Below the pieces are notes generated by a model. The model saw only the letters and a program-made list of their open reading frames with translations. It searched no databases and was not told the DNA's origin. From Heliocidaris tuberculata (Eukaryota; Echinodermata; Echinoidea; Camarodonta; Echinometridae): a DNA stretch of 64,000 bases. Each line of letters begins with the position of its first letter. Positions within the stretch are counted from its first letter, which is position 1. Where the stretch lies: the NCBI GenBank assembly GCA_025618425.1, contig CM046832.1, positions 63,819,279 through 63,883,278 on the forward strand, written 5' to 3'. Position numbers and translations under genes: made by a program. Below, in pieces: positions 1 to 12,900 of this stretch.

Positions 1-1842
1 CTTTAGATAAGAAGCGGAAATAAATGTTGGAGACTCATGAAAAAATGAAAAACAAAGAGTATCATCCTTACAGACTTTGAAATAAGATTTGTATACATGT
101 ACATTAGATTTGTTGATAGTATTTCAAATAGTTAAATGAACAAAATATTTCAATGTTTGCCAATTCAACTTTTAATGTCTAAAATTAAAACATTATTGCT
201 GATATTTTTTTTTCTTTTTGGCTTACATGCATAAAGAGAGTGTAAATTACTCATTACTATCTTGTATGTACACATTTTCTTTCATATCAGTCTCTCTGTA
301 TAAGATAAATGCCAAAATGTCATAATACGGTGTAAAAATAGTAGCTCTGTAATAATCTGTACATGCTTTAAGACTTATCACTAAATCTATCTGAACAAAT
401 ATCAGATTTGGTCTAAAAATTATACTCCACACACTTTGCATGATCTGCTTCTAATTCATTGAACTGTTCTAAGATTGAATGGCAAGTTGACTTTAAGAAT
501 AAGTTTTTGAACCAAAACAAATACAAATTAAACTCTATGATCTATCTACCCCCAAAAGAAAACTAAGAACAAATGTCTCATAATCACAGAGTCAGAAGAT
601 ATAACATGTAATTTTGCTGGTCATATAAACATTATTCAATAATATATCTATAAGAGAAATAAATGAACAGTATTTGTATATCATACATACATTATTTTTT
701 ATGATGCACATAAAAACAGTTTCAAGCATACATTGTCAACCTTTTAGTTTAAACTCAATATTTCAATGCATACATTTATCATGCTTACTATAAACAATCC
801 ATGACCCATTTAAATGGGTTTACACTGACGGATTCGGGAATATCATGTCCTTGTCAGAGTTAACTCAGGATAGAATAGAAATAAAGCGACCGAAACAAAA
901 ACAGGCGAGTCACTTCAACCAAACAAACAAGTACATGCTTCTAGCATTCACAAAACATTCACTTTATAACTCCATAACATTTTATGCAGAAGAAGAGATC
1001 TTAGATGGAGTCAAAGCCTTAATATAGATTTGTAATTCATAATCCTTACTACCATCTCATTTATAGTTTCACATTATTTCAACGCAAATCACGTCTCTGT
1101 TTTGAAGACGTAATTCTGGATGGAAAGCTCATGAATGGAAAAGCATTGTATCTCCAATTGAATGAGTCTATGCCGTGGTTGTGCACTGATTTTGTTTCTA
1201 CCAGGATATACACAAATTGACGACAAGGTTGTACCATTTGTTTTTGTTCCATGGTTGCTAGTACATTTATTGATCATTTCTCATTTACTCATTATTCCCA
1301 TGCACATGGAGTTATAACAGCTACCAGCGCCATTTTGATAACTTTGTCAGACTGTTAAATACAAACTTTTCTTGAAAGGCATATTTGTTCTCGTGGTTTC
1401 CATTTTGGATTTTTGCAAAGTCACAATGTGTTTCAATAAAATTTCTAAGAACTTAAGTGGTATTTCTTCAGATTAGAATTAAAAAGCTCCTAAAAAGGAA
1501 CCATTTCATGTTTTAATCTAGTTCTGTATCCAATGATTTTATTCCCATAACTTAAATATTCCCATATACAAAGTTGACTGTATCAATAAAATGGCAGGAT
1601 GTAAACCAGTTACACCAGCCATTTATATGAAGGTACAATGGCTCCCCAATGTAAGCTATCCATCCTAATTTATTAGCTCTTGATAAACAGCAGTGGCAAA
1701 CCACTGCACACTTTATACATCTCACCGACCAGCGGGAGTATTCATTCCCACTCCTTGACTTTGGTGTTGGTTGGAGTGGGTACCCATCATGTCCATACAC
1801 ACGTGGGTGTCTCTGTGTGTGGTATACATAACGGTCACAAGG
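1..1842 (-). other. mitf 3' UTR and downstream sequence
   Basis: AT-rich sequence after the stop codon. AATAAA polyadenylation signals on the minus strand are present at 1674-1669, 1543-1538 and 1271-1266, so the 3' UTR could be roughly 170-600 nt or longer; I cannot tell which is used. Short open frames here have no recognisable similarity and no splice or codon support. No other gene, tRNA or mobile element is visible. Confidence 0.5.
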
Positions 1843-2379
1843 TTACGATAGGAAGTCTGTATTGTGATGATGGTGCTGCTGCTGAAGGCCCTCGGGCAAG
1901 TCATCCAGGCTAGTCAGGCTCGATCGTCGGCTGCTGTGCAGTGAAGTGGCCATGGGGGACTGGGAGAGGAGCGGGTCGCCCGACGGAGAGTCCGCATCGC
2001 TCTGGATGTCGTCCATGGTTGGCGTGGTTGCTTCACCCATGTAGTTGGTGCCATCGCCTGAGAGTCCATTGGCGTAAGTCCCGCTCGGGCTGTGTTGGCC
2101 TTCCAATTGCTGCATGAAGACCTGGTTGTCTGTCTGGAGTTGTTGCTGCTGTTGCTGTTGTTGCTGGTGATGTTGATGTTGCTGTTGCTGATGTTGCTGC
2201 AACTGGAGCTGTTGCTGCTGGGAGAGGGGTGGATGTGTCGCACCCGGTTCCACCTTGACTTGGAAGTCAATGTCAGAGCCTTGAAGACGCATGAACTCTG
2301 ATGTAATGGCCTCTGTGCTTGTATCAGGACTGAGAGCATCGGTAGTGATGTTGAAACGCTTACACTGCATCTCCAGCTC
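1843..2379 (-). CDS. mitf: mitf coding exon 8 (zipper end, SUMO site, Q/H-rich tract, SSRRSS tail, stop)
   Basis: 537 nt from CGTTTCAG|GAGCTG to TAA at 1845-1843, residues 406-583. [10 protein letters not shown] continues the zipper as ELEMQARAHG does in vertebrates. VKVEP (Lys447) sits where MITF has IKQEP, the second SUMO acceptor and the motif hit by the human E318K allele. A Gln/His tract follows at residues 458-485. A vertebrate-like end comes next: [20 protein letters not shown], matching DPLLSSVSP...SSRRSS, a site cluster for mTORC1, AKT and GSK3-type kinases. The last residues ([20 protein letters not shown]) do not match the vertebrate SMEE ending. The Q/H tract is encoded by mixed CAG/CAA/CAT/CAC codons. 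Confidence 0.95.
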   Translation of the reverse strand, partial: ELEMQCKRFNITTDALSPDTSTEAITSEFMRLQGSDIDFQVKVEPGATHPPLSQQQQLQLQQHQQQQHQHHQQQQQQQQQLQTDNQVFMQQLEGQHSPSGTYANGLSGDGTNYMGEATTPTMDDIQSDADSPSGDPLLSQSPMATSLHSSRRSSLTSLDDLPEGLQQQHHHHNTDFLS

Positions 2380-5300
2380 CTGAAACGAGAAGGTAGATTT
2401 GGTTTGAAACAAAACTCCTACAGATCAAAACATGTAGCTTTAACTGTGATTGAGCGATGAAAGCTGATTCCACATTTTTAATGTTCATTCATGCTCTTCA
2501 GGGCAGTCCAGTATTCTTCCACTCCACACATTCAACATACATGTTGGCCCTAAATACTTGTATACCACACCATAACAATCGAGTTTAGCTTCATCCTCCT
2601 GTACTCTACTGCCAAAGAATGAGAACTAGCAAAGAATGACATCAATTCTTTGAAACTATCTTTATCAGAGTTTACATCTTGGTGCATAACCTTTACAAAC
2701 AAATTTCCACTTAACTCTACATTCCGAGAGATCCCTGCTGATATTGTGGCATGCTGGAAAGTGATTTATAGGCACAATTACATCAAAACTTCAAATTTTC
2801 TTGCAAATGGATATATTTTATCAATCATTATCTTATCTAAGTGTGTGAACAAAGATTTTAGACCACTTCTTCAAAATTAAATAAGTTTTATCTACCACTA
2901 TAAACATCATAATAGACACAGTAATTCACTGAAACATGTATTTGAGGACATTTTTTTTATGCTACAGACTATTCATACAGGGTTAATATTGCAACTGAAG
3001 ATTAAAGCCATAAAAAATCACAGAGGACCAGCTTGACTCTTCAATTGCCATGGTAACCTCTCATGCCTACCTGTATCCTGAGCATCATCCTTCTGTTAAT
3101 GGTCTCCAGCTGTCTTTGTCTGCCCTCAACCTGCTTGTGTCTGGACTGATCCTTCTGCATCTTGCGGATGTAGTCTACTGAGGACTTGAGGATGGTTCCC
3201 TTGTTTTGTCTCTGGTCACTGCAAGAGATGGGCATGTATAAAAACATTAGCCCACTGACTACTGAACTGCTTCAATCCCCAAAGCTCCCCAAATATAGTT
3301 GAGAAGAAACAAACTTATTTTACAACAATAAACAAAAACCCAGAACTCAACTTTTTCTTTAATGCAGGAACCACACAAATCCCATAGAAAATGGTCAACA
3401 ATGACCAGTAACAAATTTTTGTGGCAGAAGGGGGTTATTCTAGTGATAAATTAGTTGAAAAAAATAATGATTGCACATGGGAAGTGTTTCTTTTTACAGA
3501 CAACATCGTGTTTGCAAAGATTACTCCAAGTAATGACAAAATAGTGAACTGTAGTTGGCTATAAGGTCATGCTTCTTTGTATGCCTGTCGACCAGGGCCC
3601 CATTTTATGAAGAGTTGCGATCAACTGCAACTTAATTTGCCATTGATATCAATCGCAACTATGTACATAAGAGATAGGAGACTGCTAATCTGCGACTAAT
3701 TGGAGGACTTGTGATTGATTCAGATCAATCACAACTCTTTATAAGACAGGGCCCACAATAATTGTATGAAATTATGAATCCTATCGGGATATAAATTACA
3801 TTCCTGTCATAAAATGGTCTAAAATTCAAAAAGGTCAAACTGTTATATTTTGTGTCAACTGGGCATGATATTTCTTGATTTAAATCATTCATGCACATGT
3901 GAAAATGCTACCATGCATACTACAAATAATGATAAAGATAACACAGAGACTTACGGGTCAAGATGTTTGGGGATGAGGGTGCCAAGTTCTTTGATGCGAT
4001 CATTGATGTTAAACCTTCTCCTTCGCTCGACTGTATGATAAAAACAGTTTCATGAAAATATTATGCTAGCAGTGCATGTATAGTGAGAGGATATAAGTTC
4101 AACGTTTGGGATAATGTCTGTATGATAAATCTGACTACAGTTGAAAATCTTTTAAAATTACCCATTTTACAGGCTAATAAGAGAATACGACAGAAATGTG
4201 TAAAAGTCCACTTTACCACTCAATGTACCAATCAACATCACCTGATAAAAGATATAAATTTCCCTGCTACATACAACAAATTAGGTAGCATGTTGGTGAT
4301 AGAACAGACTAGTTCGTCAAAAATACTTTTGTCCTAAAAGGTATAGATATAGAGAGGTGGATAGCATACAGTCTAGTTTATGAGCATAGTAGGTATGAAG
4401 AATAATAAGGTTTTTGTATAGTGCATATATCTCTAAGGGTTTCTAAATGTCAATAGAAATCAACACCCTTACTTCTGACTCATGCAGCCATTATCATCAC
4501 ACACAGAGCAATTCAAGGAATAAATCCTACCATGAAGTAACTTACTACACCTGGGTTGAGAGATACAACTGGAGATGAAATGCTTCATATAAATACCAGC
4601 AACATTCATTTCAAACAAGATCCCAAACATAAATTGACAGTTACTCACTCATATTATGATTGTCCTTCTTCTGTCGTTCTTTGGCGATGGCTCGGACCTG
4701 GTCATCGTTGTAAGACACCGGTTCTGTTTTGACCTTATTCAGCTCTGGGGGGCAGGACGACGACTGTTGGTTGGCCATGTACGGTGCCATCTTGTTGTTC
4801 GTGAAAGGGGAGTCCAGAAAATTTTGTGTTACAGGCATCTATGAACGAGAAGGGAACCGTGGAAGAGAGAATACAGCATTAGACTTCCATTTATGCATTT
4901 AACGACATTAATGAGATGTATGGAAGAAGTCATTGTATTCTTATGAGGCTATCAAAAAGTTTACGATGATGCATACTTTCTCTTTCGAATGTAACTCAGT
5001 GCTTTCATTCTCCACATTACTATAGAATGTAAAACCTTTCATCAAGGAACCAGGAAGCTTTAAAATATTCAGTCATATCATATAAATAATCTAGCTATCA
5101 TGCTTTGAAGTGGATACAGCACAGAACAATAGCAAGCACTTACAGTCCCTTTATGTATCATTAGCTTATTCTTAACAATACCATGCACTTTATACAGTCT
5201 GCATGCTCTGTTCAGAATATATACTGGAAAATTTGGTCGATACGATAGCCTTGTATAATGGCCGCTGTAATCTAATATACTGAACAGAACATAAAGGTGC

Positions 5301-8300
5301 ATGTACCAGCTTATCCACTCAGCTTCCTGTGGGTATAAATTAACGCACACATATGGGTTGTGGTGTCTGTGATGTATGTACCATCATTATTTGCATTTTC
5401 ACAGGTGTGCCTTGTGCTTAAAGGATTAAGTACATGGGTGTGAATGGTACAGATACGGAGGCAACTACTTGAAATTTGGGGGGAGGTAGGAATGGGAAAA
5501 ATTGAGAAAAGGTTTAGCGGTAATATATTTTTTTTTCAATCGGCATGGCTGTAAAAGGATAAGTAGTTAAACTATTTATCAATTTGTAGGTACTAGGTAA
5601 GGAAACGCATCCCTGAGTTTTATGATAAAAATATCATTGTTTAGTGTGCAAATACATGTTCATTTTCAAAAAAGATTTTTCAGAATTCTATTTGTTCTGT
5701 GGTATATAAAAACCCAAAATCAAAGATATCCACATGATTTGAGAATAAATTTTTTAAGGAATTCTATAAACTTGCTCGTCACCCATATCATCTTGCACCC
5801 CTTCACTTTTTAGACGGATTTTTCAATGTGTGCTTGTATTTAGATGCATAAAAACCCTTTCTGATGGTATGAATATTTTGTTTTCCCTTCTCCCATTCCC
5901 TAATAATGCCCCCTTTATCTGACAGCTGTTGTACTTGTATAAACTGAAAAGCTAAGGCAAGCTGCATAATTACATGAAAAGCGATAGCTTTGTAAATACT
6001 GCTAGCGATAAAAAGCCAATTAATATAGCTTTGATATTAACAAGTGGTTGTGGCAAACTCTCTCGATAACATGTCATATACTGTTTATAGTGGATATGAG
6101 ACTGAACTATTAATGCGGATTTATGGGAGTTTTGATTTCATAATGTCAGTAAAAGAGAGGAGAGAGAGAGAGAGAGAAAGAGGGGGGGGGGGGAGGAATT
6201 TAACTCAAGTGCTTCAATAAGTCCATACAAAGCACTGAAAGTAAATATACATTAAAAAATCATTGGTTAACATAGTGATAATGGATTTAAAGTAAAGATG
6301 ATAGACACTAAGCATAAAACTTGAAATGATATCTGGGGAGGGAAATGATTCCCAAAGTGTTTGTCTTCTTGGTTATCTTGTGATTCATAATATTTGAATT
6401 TATCTTGCACCCTTCCAATATCTGTTTTTAACAGCACCTTTAAAACAAAAATTTCTGATATATATTAAATTATGGCATATGGCATATGGCATACAGCATT
6501 ACGGCATAACAATCTTATGTAGATTCTCTACTGTCTGAGGTAGAATAATGGACTTACCGTGTTTGGCATTGAAAGCTTGTTAGGGTCTTGAAAGTATTGG
6601 TTCAGAGAATCGTCTCCAAGGGCTGATTCCAAGTTGATGACTTCATCCAAGATGTCATCCACCTGATTGACAGAATGAATAAAAGAAATGATACATATCA
6701 TCAACCAATCTCATCTCAGATACTGACTCTAATGTACACAAGATCACAGGTCAGAGTTTAATGATTTCATAATGAAATATTTTTCATAAAATTGAACATG
6801 ATGTACCTCAAAACAATGGTGACAAAAACAACAAGGTAGAATAAAGAATACATAAAGGAGCTAATCAATTCCTCTCTCACACTCGACACCCCTTACCTGA
6901 TATTTTGCAGAGCTTTTAAAGAATATATTCATAGGCATCTCCTCACCCGGTCACTTTCCTTCTAATGATAATCTGAACAATACAATCTGGTTCCATATGC
7001 TATTGTATTAGTGATGTGAAGTTATCTACTGTGCATTCTTGGGTCATAAAATCCCTCAGTCAGGGGGAGTAAATTGGAAGGGAATGATATTTCAAGATTT
7101 CCTTGTAAAGCCCAGGTAGGCAGGCTGGCTGGCCTGGTGATTCAATCAACGATTCTGCAGGCCTTTTGCTGCAACCCTTTTCAAGCCCCGGTTGAGACAC
7201 GAAGGGGGCGTCGACAGGAGATGTAAGGAAAGGAAGGATGTAGGGGAAGAAAGATTTTAAAGAGTTACTAGAGTGGTAGTACAAGTAAGAAATGATAGGA
7301 GTGAAGAGTGGTAGTGGTGGTAGTGGTGGTAGTGGTGGTAGTGGTGGTAATAGTGGTAGTAGTGGTAGCATAGGTACTAGAGACGGTAGTAGTAGTAGTA
7401 GGGATATATTGGTGGCCAAGGCATGGTGGTAGTGGTAGTGGTAGTGGAAGTGGTACTTGTGGCAATAATAATAGCCATAATAATTTACAAAGATATAAAT
7501 CAATCTACATGTAACCAGTAGGACTGCCCCTGTCAGTTCATGGGCTGATTATCAATAAAAATCATCTTTCACAAATTCCACCCCCTAACTTGCAAACACT
7601 CACCACAAATTACTGGAAAGGCCCTTGCATGGTGATGTCTCTCCCTCTTTAATAACCCTAAAATGGGAAAATATCCAATACTGCCCCTGATACTATATGG
7701 TTGGGAGCCCACCCCCTGGATAGTGGCTCTGCCTGACTGACCAACTAGAACATTAGATTATAGGTCATAGCTATACTTACAGTATACCATACACATGTCA
7801 TTACATTGTATAGGAATGAATTCATTAAAACTGCAAATTCATTGGTATACTGCAACAGCTTCAGCCACTCTGGAACTATGTTATGTGATGTTAACTATTA
7901 ATTCATTGATTTTGTTTTCTTTTTATGTTGAAGTCAGAAATGAACAATTACATTAGTACAGCACAAAAGCTGTACTAAAAGTAAGTTGTAAATTTTTTAA
8001 CATATATATATCCTAACTTTAAATAAGCAAAATTGTTCCCTTTAATCATATTTCAATCATTTTCATCCATAAATGACAATGACAGGTTGTGGTGGGGATT
8101 GTGGAGGGGGGAGGGAGTGGTAAAAAAAACTAAGAATGAACATCTGGTATCCGAGAAATATATGGCTTCTATTAGTATCATTCTTTAACCAAGGTTTTCA
8201 AATAATTCTGAAGACAAATATGAGATATATACAAATGCACAAATATAATACAACAAATATTCATAAGTTTACTTTATTTATTTTTTTCATATTAAAAAAA

Positions 8301-9937
8301 CCAATAAGAATGTGAAGAATGTGAATATTTGCAATGAACTGATCATGTCACACAGAACAGTAAGGCTTATTGTGATACAAGAAGGCTGATTAAATAAAAA
8401 CATGAATCACAGAATTAAATTCACTTACTTTTACTTCTTTCATATCAGGCTACACCTCAGATATCTGACAGAATTCTCTTAATAATCGCTCAACTTCCTT
8501 TTGCGCATATACATGCATTGATTACTATGTACAGACATAGCCCTTCTAATTGACAGAACTCCCCACCCTCCACCTTCACTGGTATTTACAACCCTTTAAT
8601 CCAAAGATCAAATTGGTCAGAAACTGTACAGTATCAATTTATGGATTGAGGGACTTTGCTCCCTAAATTCAACATTCGTAAGTAGATCAAGGTCAGAATG
8701 AAAACTAGACATATAATTTTGGTTTTTTCCTTTGCTTCTTTCTTTCTTCAGATAGTCTGGCATTATTTCAAAATGTGTCTTCAAGGTGGGTGTAGCCAAA
8801 CTAAGGGAAAGTGAACTTAATTTTTACAAAATTGGGACTAAAGAATTGAAAAAGAAATCGATTTGGTGGGGTAGATGAAGTTATAGGCTTGAAATTCAGG
8901 AGAACAAATAGTTAAAGTTCCATACCAGTGAAAATAAGCAGTTATCAACAATTTACCTTTACAATTACAAAATGACTCTCACTTCCAAATAATAGATTAA
9001 TCCTATCCAAAGAGTGATACATAATGATGATCACCGACAGGAAAGAACTGTGCCAAACACCAGGCACTTTACTAAACAATGACAACTTTAAGAGATAAGT
9101 TTTGCGAGACCCACATCAATCAAAAGGTTCAATGCTAGACTTTATACCTCTAAGGACAACTGTTTCACCAAATCCCTCTTGGGGGGTACATATTTGTGCC
9201 ATTGAAAAAAGTGTTTTGACCCAGCTTTGCACAGAGGTCAAAGATAAGGCCTATCTACAGCAAATTTGACTACACATTACGCTGATTAATATCATAGATA
9301 GGAATTTACCTCAAGGGATGGTCCAAAGTTTCTGTCAATACATCACATTTCGACTATCAATTACCACAGTGTATAGAAGCAACTTCTAAAACACCACAAA
9401 AGGGTAAACTATCTTATGTCAATAACCGAAGAGGAAAACAAAAAGAAGAACTTGAACATGGAGTTTGAGTAATCATTGCAATGCAAAGAAGAAAAAAGTA
9501 GTGAACAGTCCAAGGGTACACTGTACATGTACACACGATTAATCAACTACAATGGAGAGAGCAGGAAATGTCTGCCATGCTTTAAGACTTGGGAAATCCC
9601 ATTACAGTTACTTTCTCTGAAAGATTCATTTACTGACCGAAGTAGAGGACAAACAGATTACTTAAAAAGAAACAAAAACTAATCATCAAGAGACAAAAAC
9701 AAATGTTGATTGTGAGGCCAGACTGGTTTCTTGTACGTAGAGGATGAGACTCACATCCTTGTCCTCAACATCAAAGTCCTGGAGCAACTCTCACAAAGAG
9801 ACTGACCCATCAATACCACCTGACCAATGTCCATCTACTGTCCAGGGACCCATTCCAAAAGACACAGGTCAAGTCTGTTGGCAGGGCTGGCCGGAAACAG
9901 GTCACACTGACCCGCCACTTCAAAGCCTTGCCACCCC

Positions 9938-9968
<31 letters not shown>

Positions 9969-12900
9969 ATCTAGCATGAATCCTGCCTTACAGTGTCTCC
10001 AGGTTAAGGCCATTCAAGTTCTGTTCTCTGGTGCATCATGATTAGATTAATATTCTTCTTTTCGAACATGTTTAATTTGTTTCAATTGATACTTCCCCAT
10101 TCCTGTACATCGGAAGGGGTATTAAAAATGCACATCTTTAACTGCTATAGATTTTGTTACATATCTTCCCCAAAAGGCAGATAAGCCATCCTTCCTAAGT
10201 TCCTTGGAGACCTTTGTCCTTAATAATAGAACCCTGATCTGAAAGCATACATCAAACATCCAAACCCTTATGAATTAACCTCTTGAGATGTTGACATGGG
10301 GCTATTAATCACAATAGAATGGGACCAAACCACCACATGGTTCAAAACCTATCAAATCACACCAGGGTACTCACGTCTTGTGTTGACATGGGGCATTTGA
10401 CATAGTGGAAAGGACGCCAAGTTAAGGGTTTAGTTACATATCACAAGTATCATCATCTTAGGGTAATATTCTATTGTGATACAGACAGGGGACCATTCGG
10501 ATTGGGCATTCTTCAGTAGGAGAAAACTCTAATGGACATAGCAAATAACCCTGAGGTACTCACCTCTTGCGATGTAGACATAGGGCTGTTAGGTACACTG
10601 GAGTGGGAGCCACTGACTCTGCGGTTGGTCGGTGATTGGGAGGTTGACACCATACCTCGCATGTTGTTTGGGTTGGGGTTGTTCTGGTTGGACAGGTACT
10701 GTTCCACCTGCCGCCTTTGGTTCTGTTGGAGATGGAATCTGGTCGGGTTCTCCAGTTTGGTGTTCACCTGCAGGAAGACAGAAAAGGAAAGAAACTGGAT
10801 AATCATCTGCAGGTCATTGAAAAAAATTAGTCTGAGAAGAAATATATCTTACATCAGGAATGTAACAAATAGGACTTAGGAGTTGCCAAGGAGAGAATGA
10901 TAAAATGCTTTACATCAAGAGAGATCCCAGTTCTTTGACAGCTGTGTTTGCAGACAAGGTAGAAGGAACTGTATCAAAAGAAAAGCCAAGAACAACTTGG
11001 AAAGAAAACATCAAGAGCAGGTGTGTGCACCAAATGAAAAAATGCTAGTGCCTAAGGATGGTAAAGAATAGAAAATTATGGGAAAATGTTGCTATGAACT
11101 TTTGGACCAGGCAATGATACTGAGAAAGAACCTGTAACAAGGTCCACAGTTGGTTTTTCCACAATTGGTGAAAAGGTAAGCACTTCCCATAAACTGATGA
11201 GAAACAATGGACTCTTCCTGATTTGATCAAAATACTTCTGTAACCAAATAGACCAGGCATGGTGGGGGTTTTTCCTATGGAATAATCACAAGAAAACAAA
11301 TATCAATACAGGATAAGGAGAAAGTTTGAATATGAATACTTGTGCATAGGACTGAAATATATGGGGAAAGAACATAATTCTGGCTAATCACTTGTTGGGA
11401 TGTTCTCAATTCTCAAAAGAAGAATTTGCTTTCCGGAAGATGTTTATCTGGAATTCAAACAAGGAGATAAAGAAACAATCAATTATCAAAAAGCAACAGC
11501 TCTGCATAAAGACAAACAGAGAGGTAAAGTTTACATATTTGTAAATATTGTAAATGACACATTACCTGAATGAGAACATACATGTACATCTCAGCTCTGT
11601 ATATTTCCAGAAACTACTTTGTGAACAGAATTAGAAAGCTCATGAAGGGCACATTGTATCAGTAGGTAACTCAAGTTTGGTAGAACCACCGTTTGGTTCA
11701 CAAAGAACAATTGCAAATGGGTAACTTTGGGGGAACATGTGAAAATATTACTACATATCAATTGTTGAGTTGAGTTGAGTTCATTTATTTACTTCATTTC
11801 TAAAATGTACAAAGAGTTGTATGTGACAAACATATCTATATTCACATTCATACTCAAATCGAAATATGAGTATCAGTTAGCCTGTATTGAATTATGAGAA
11901 AACGAATCAAGAGCATTTACAGCAAAGCCACTATTCGCCTTGGAAGACAAGTCCCCTTTGTGAAAATAATGATCAGCAAACAGAATTGGTTTCATAATTC
12001 CTGATTTCAGGTGAAGTACCATACTGATGACTAGAGTATACAGATAAAATTAAATAGGAAAGTGTTAAAAACTAATCAATTTTGATTGATGGCAATGTTA
12101 TTGCACTCATCCCATGCTCATAACTATATAATAAACACAATGATTATGAGATATACCAACAGATAAATCCGAACTCAAGTGTATAAAAGAGGACACAAAT
12201 CTTGATTGATTGGCGGATAAGAGGCAACCTATATATCATCAAATTAGCTATAATGGTGGCAAAAATCCCCGTTGAGTGGACTTTTGCTTCTCATTACCGA
12301 GCGACCAGAATTAATTGAAAATGAAAGGCAGGAAGCTTAGAGATGGGAATACAAGAGGAAGCTATAGTCTACAGGGCTCTCTCATCAACCCTCTCACACA
12401 TCCTGCTTGCATTCATTCTCCTTCAAACAGTTAAGCAACTCATCAAGGACATTTTGTTTACAGTTTTTCGATAAAATGAACACATTTGCGAAAGGGGTGC
12501 AAAAGGAAACATGAAATGTAGATACAAATAGAGAGAAGGAGAGAGAGAAGGGATATTGGTGTATCCCGTCATGCCAATATGAATGGGAAGATCATGTCTG
12601 AAAAGACGATGAGAACAGAGGAAAATAGAAATTCGATATCTGACCCTTGAAAATTAGGGAATTGTCAGATGTTAACACGGAAGCTGTCTGATTAACGTTG
12701 CTGTCCTTCCTGACCTTCTAAAATATTAATCTTAGAAGTGTTTATGAAAGAGTAATAGAGAGATATTAAGTTTATAATGTTACTGACACTCTGGGTGTGA
12801 TTCATAGTCAAAGAAGTATTTGGTATTAGAATGATTACAATAGTATCAGAAAGGGAGATGGGGAGAGAAGAAATATAGCGAGAAATGGCCAAGTACAGAA

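Larger units (their letters stand above)
6663..10563 (-). other. mitf intron 3
   Basis: 3.9-kb intron, donor GTGAGT, acceptor GTCAATCAG. It holds a GGTAGT-type microsatellite (7309-7462), a 30-nt C run (9939-9968) and the exon-like copies at 10280-10324 and 10375-10400. No exon equivalent to the extra MITF segment (EKEGFYKF) could be found. Confidence 0.88.

Noticed and set aside
7060..7503. 147-codon minus-strand frame rich in His, Tyr, Pro, Leu
   Set aside because: It is a translation of the GGTAGT microsatellite, with no conserved features and no splice support.
9744..9974. Plus-strand frame, and on the minus strand a possible exon [12 protein letters not shown] ending at GTGAGT (near 9753)
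   Set aside because: The minus-strand frame has a TGA immediately upstream and no acceptor, and does not resemble the missing MITF segment. The plus-strand frame ends in a poly-Pro C run.
9960..10013. Gly-rich minus-strand peptide from the C run
   Set aside because: Homopolymer translation, not a protein.
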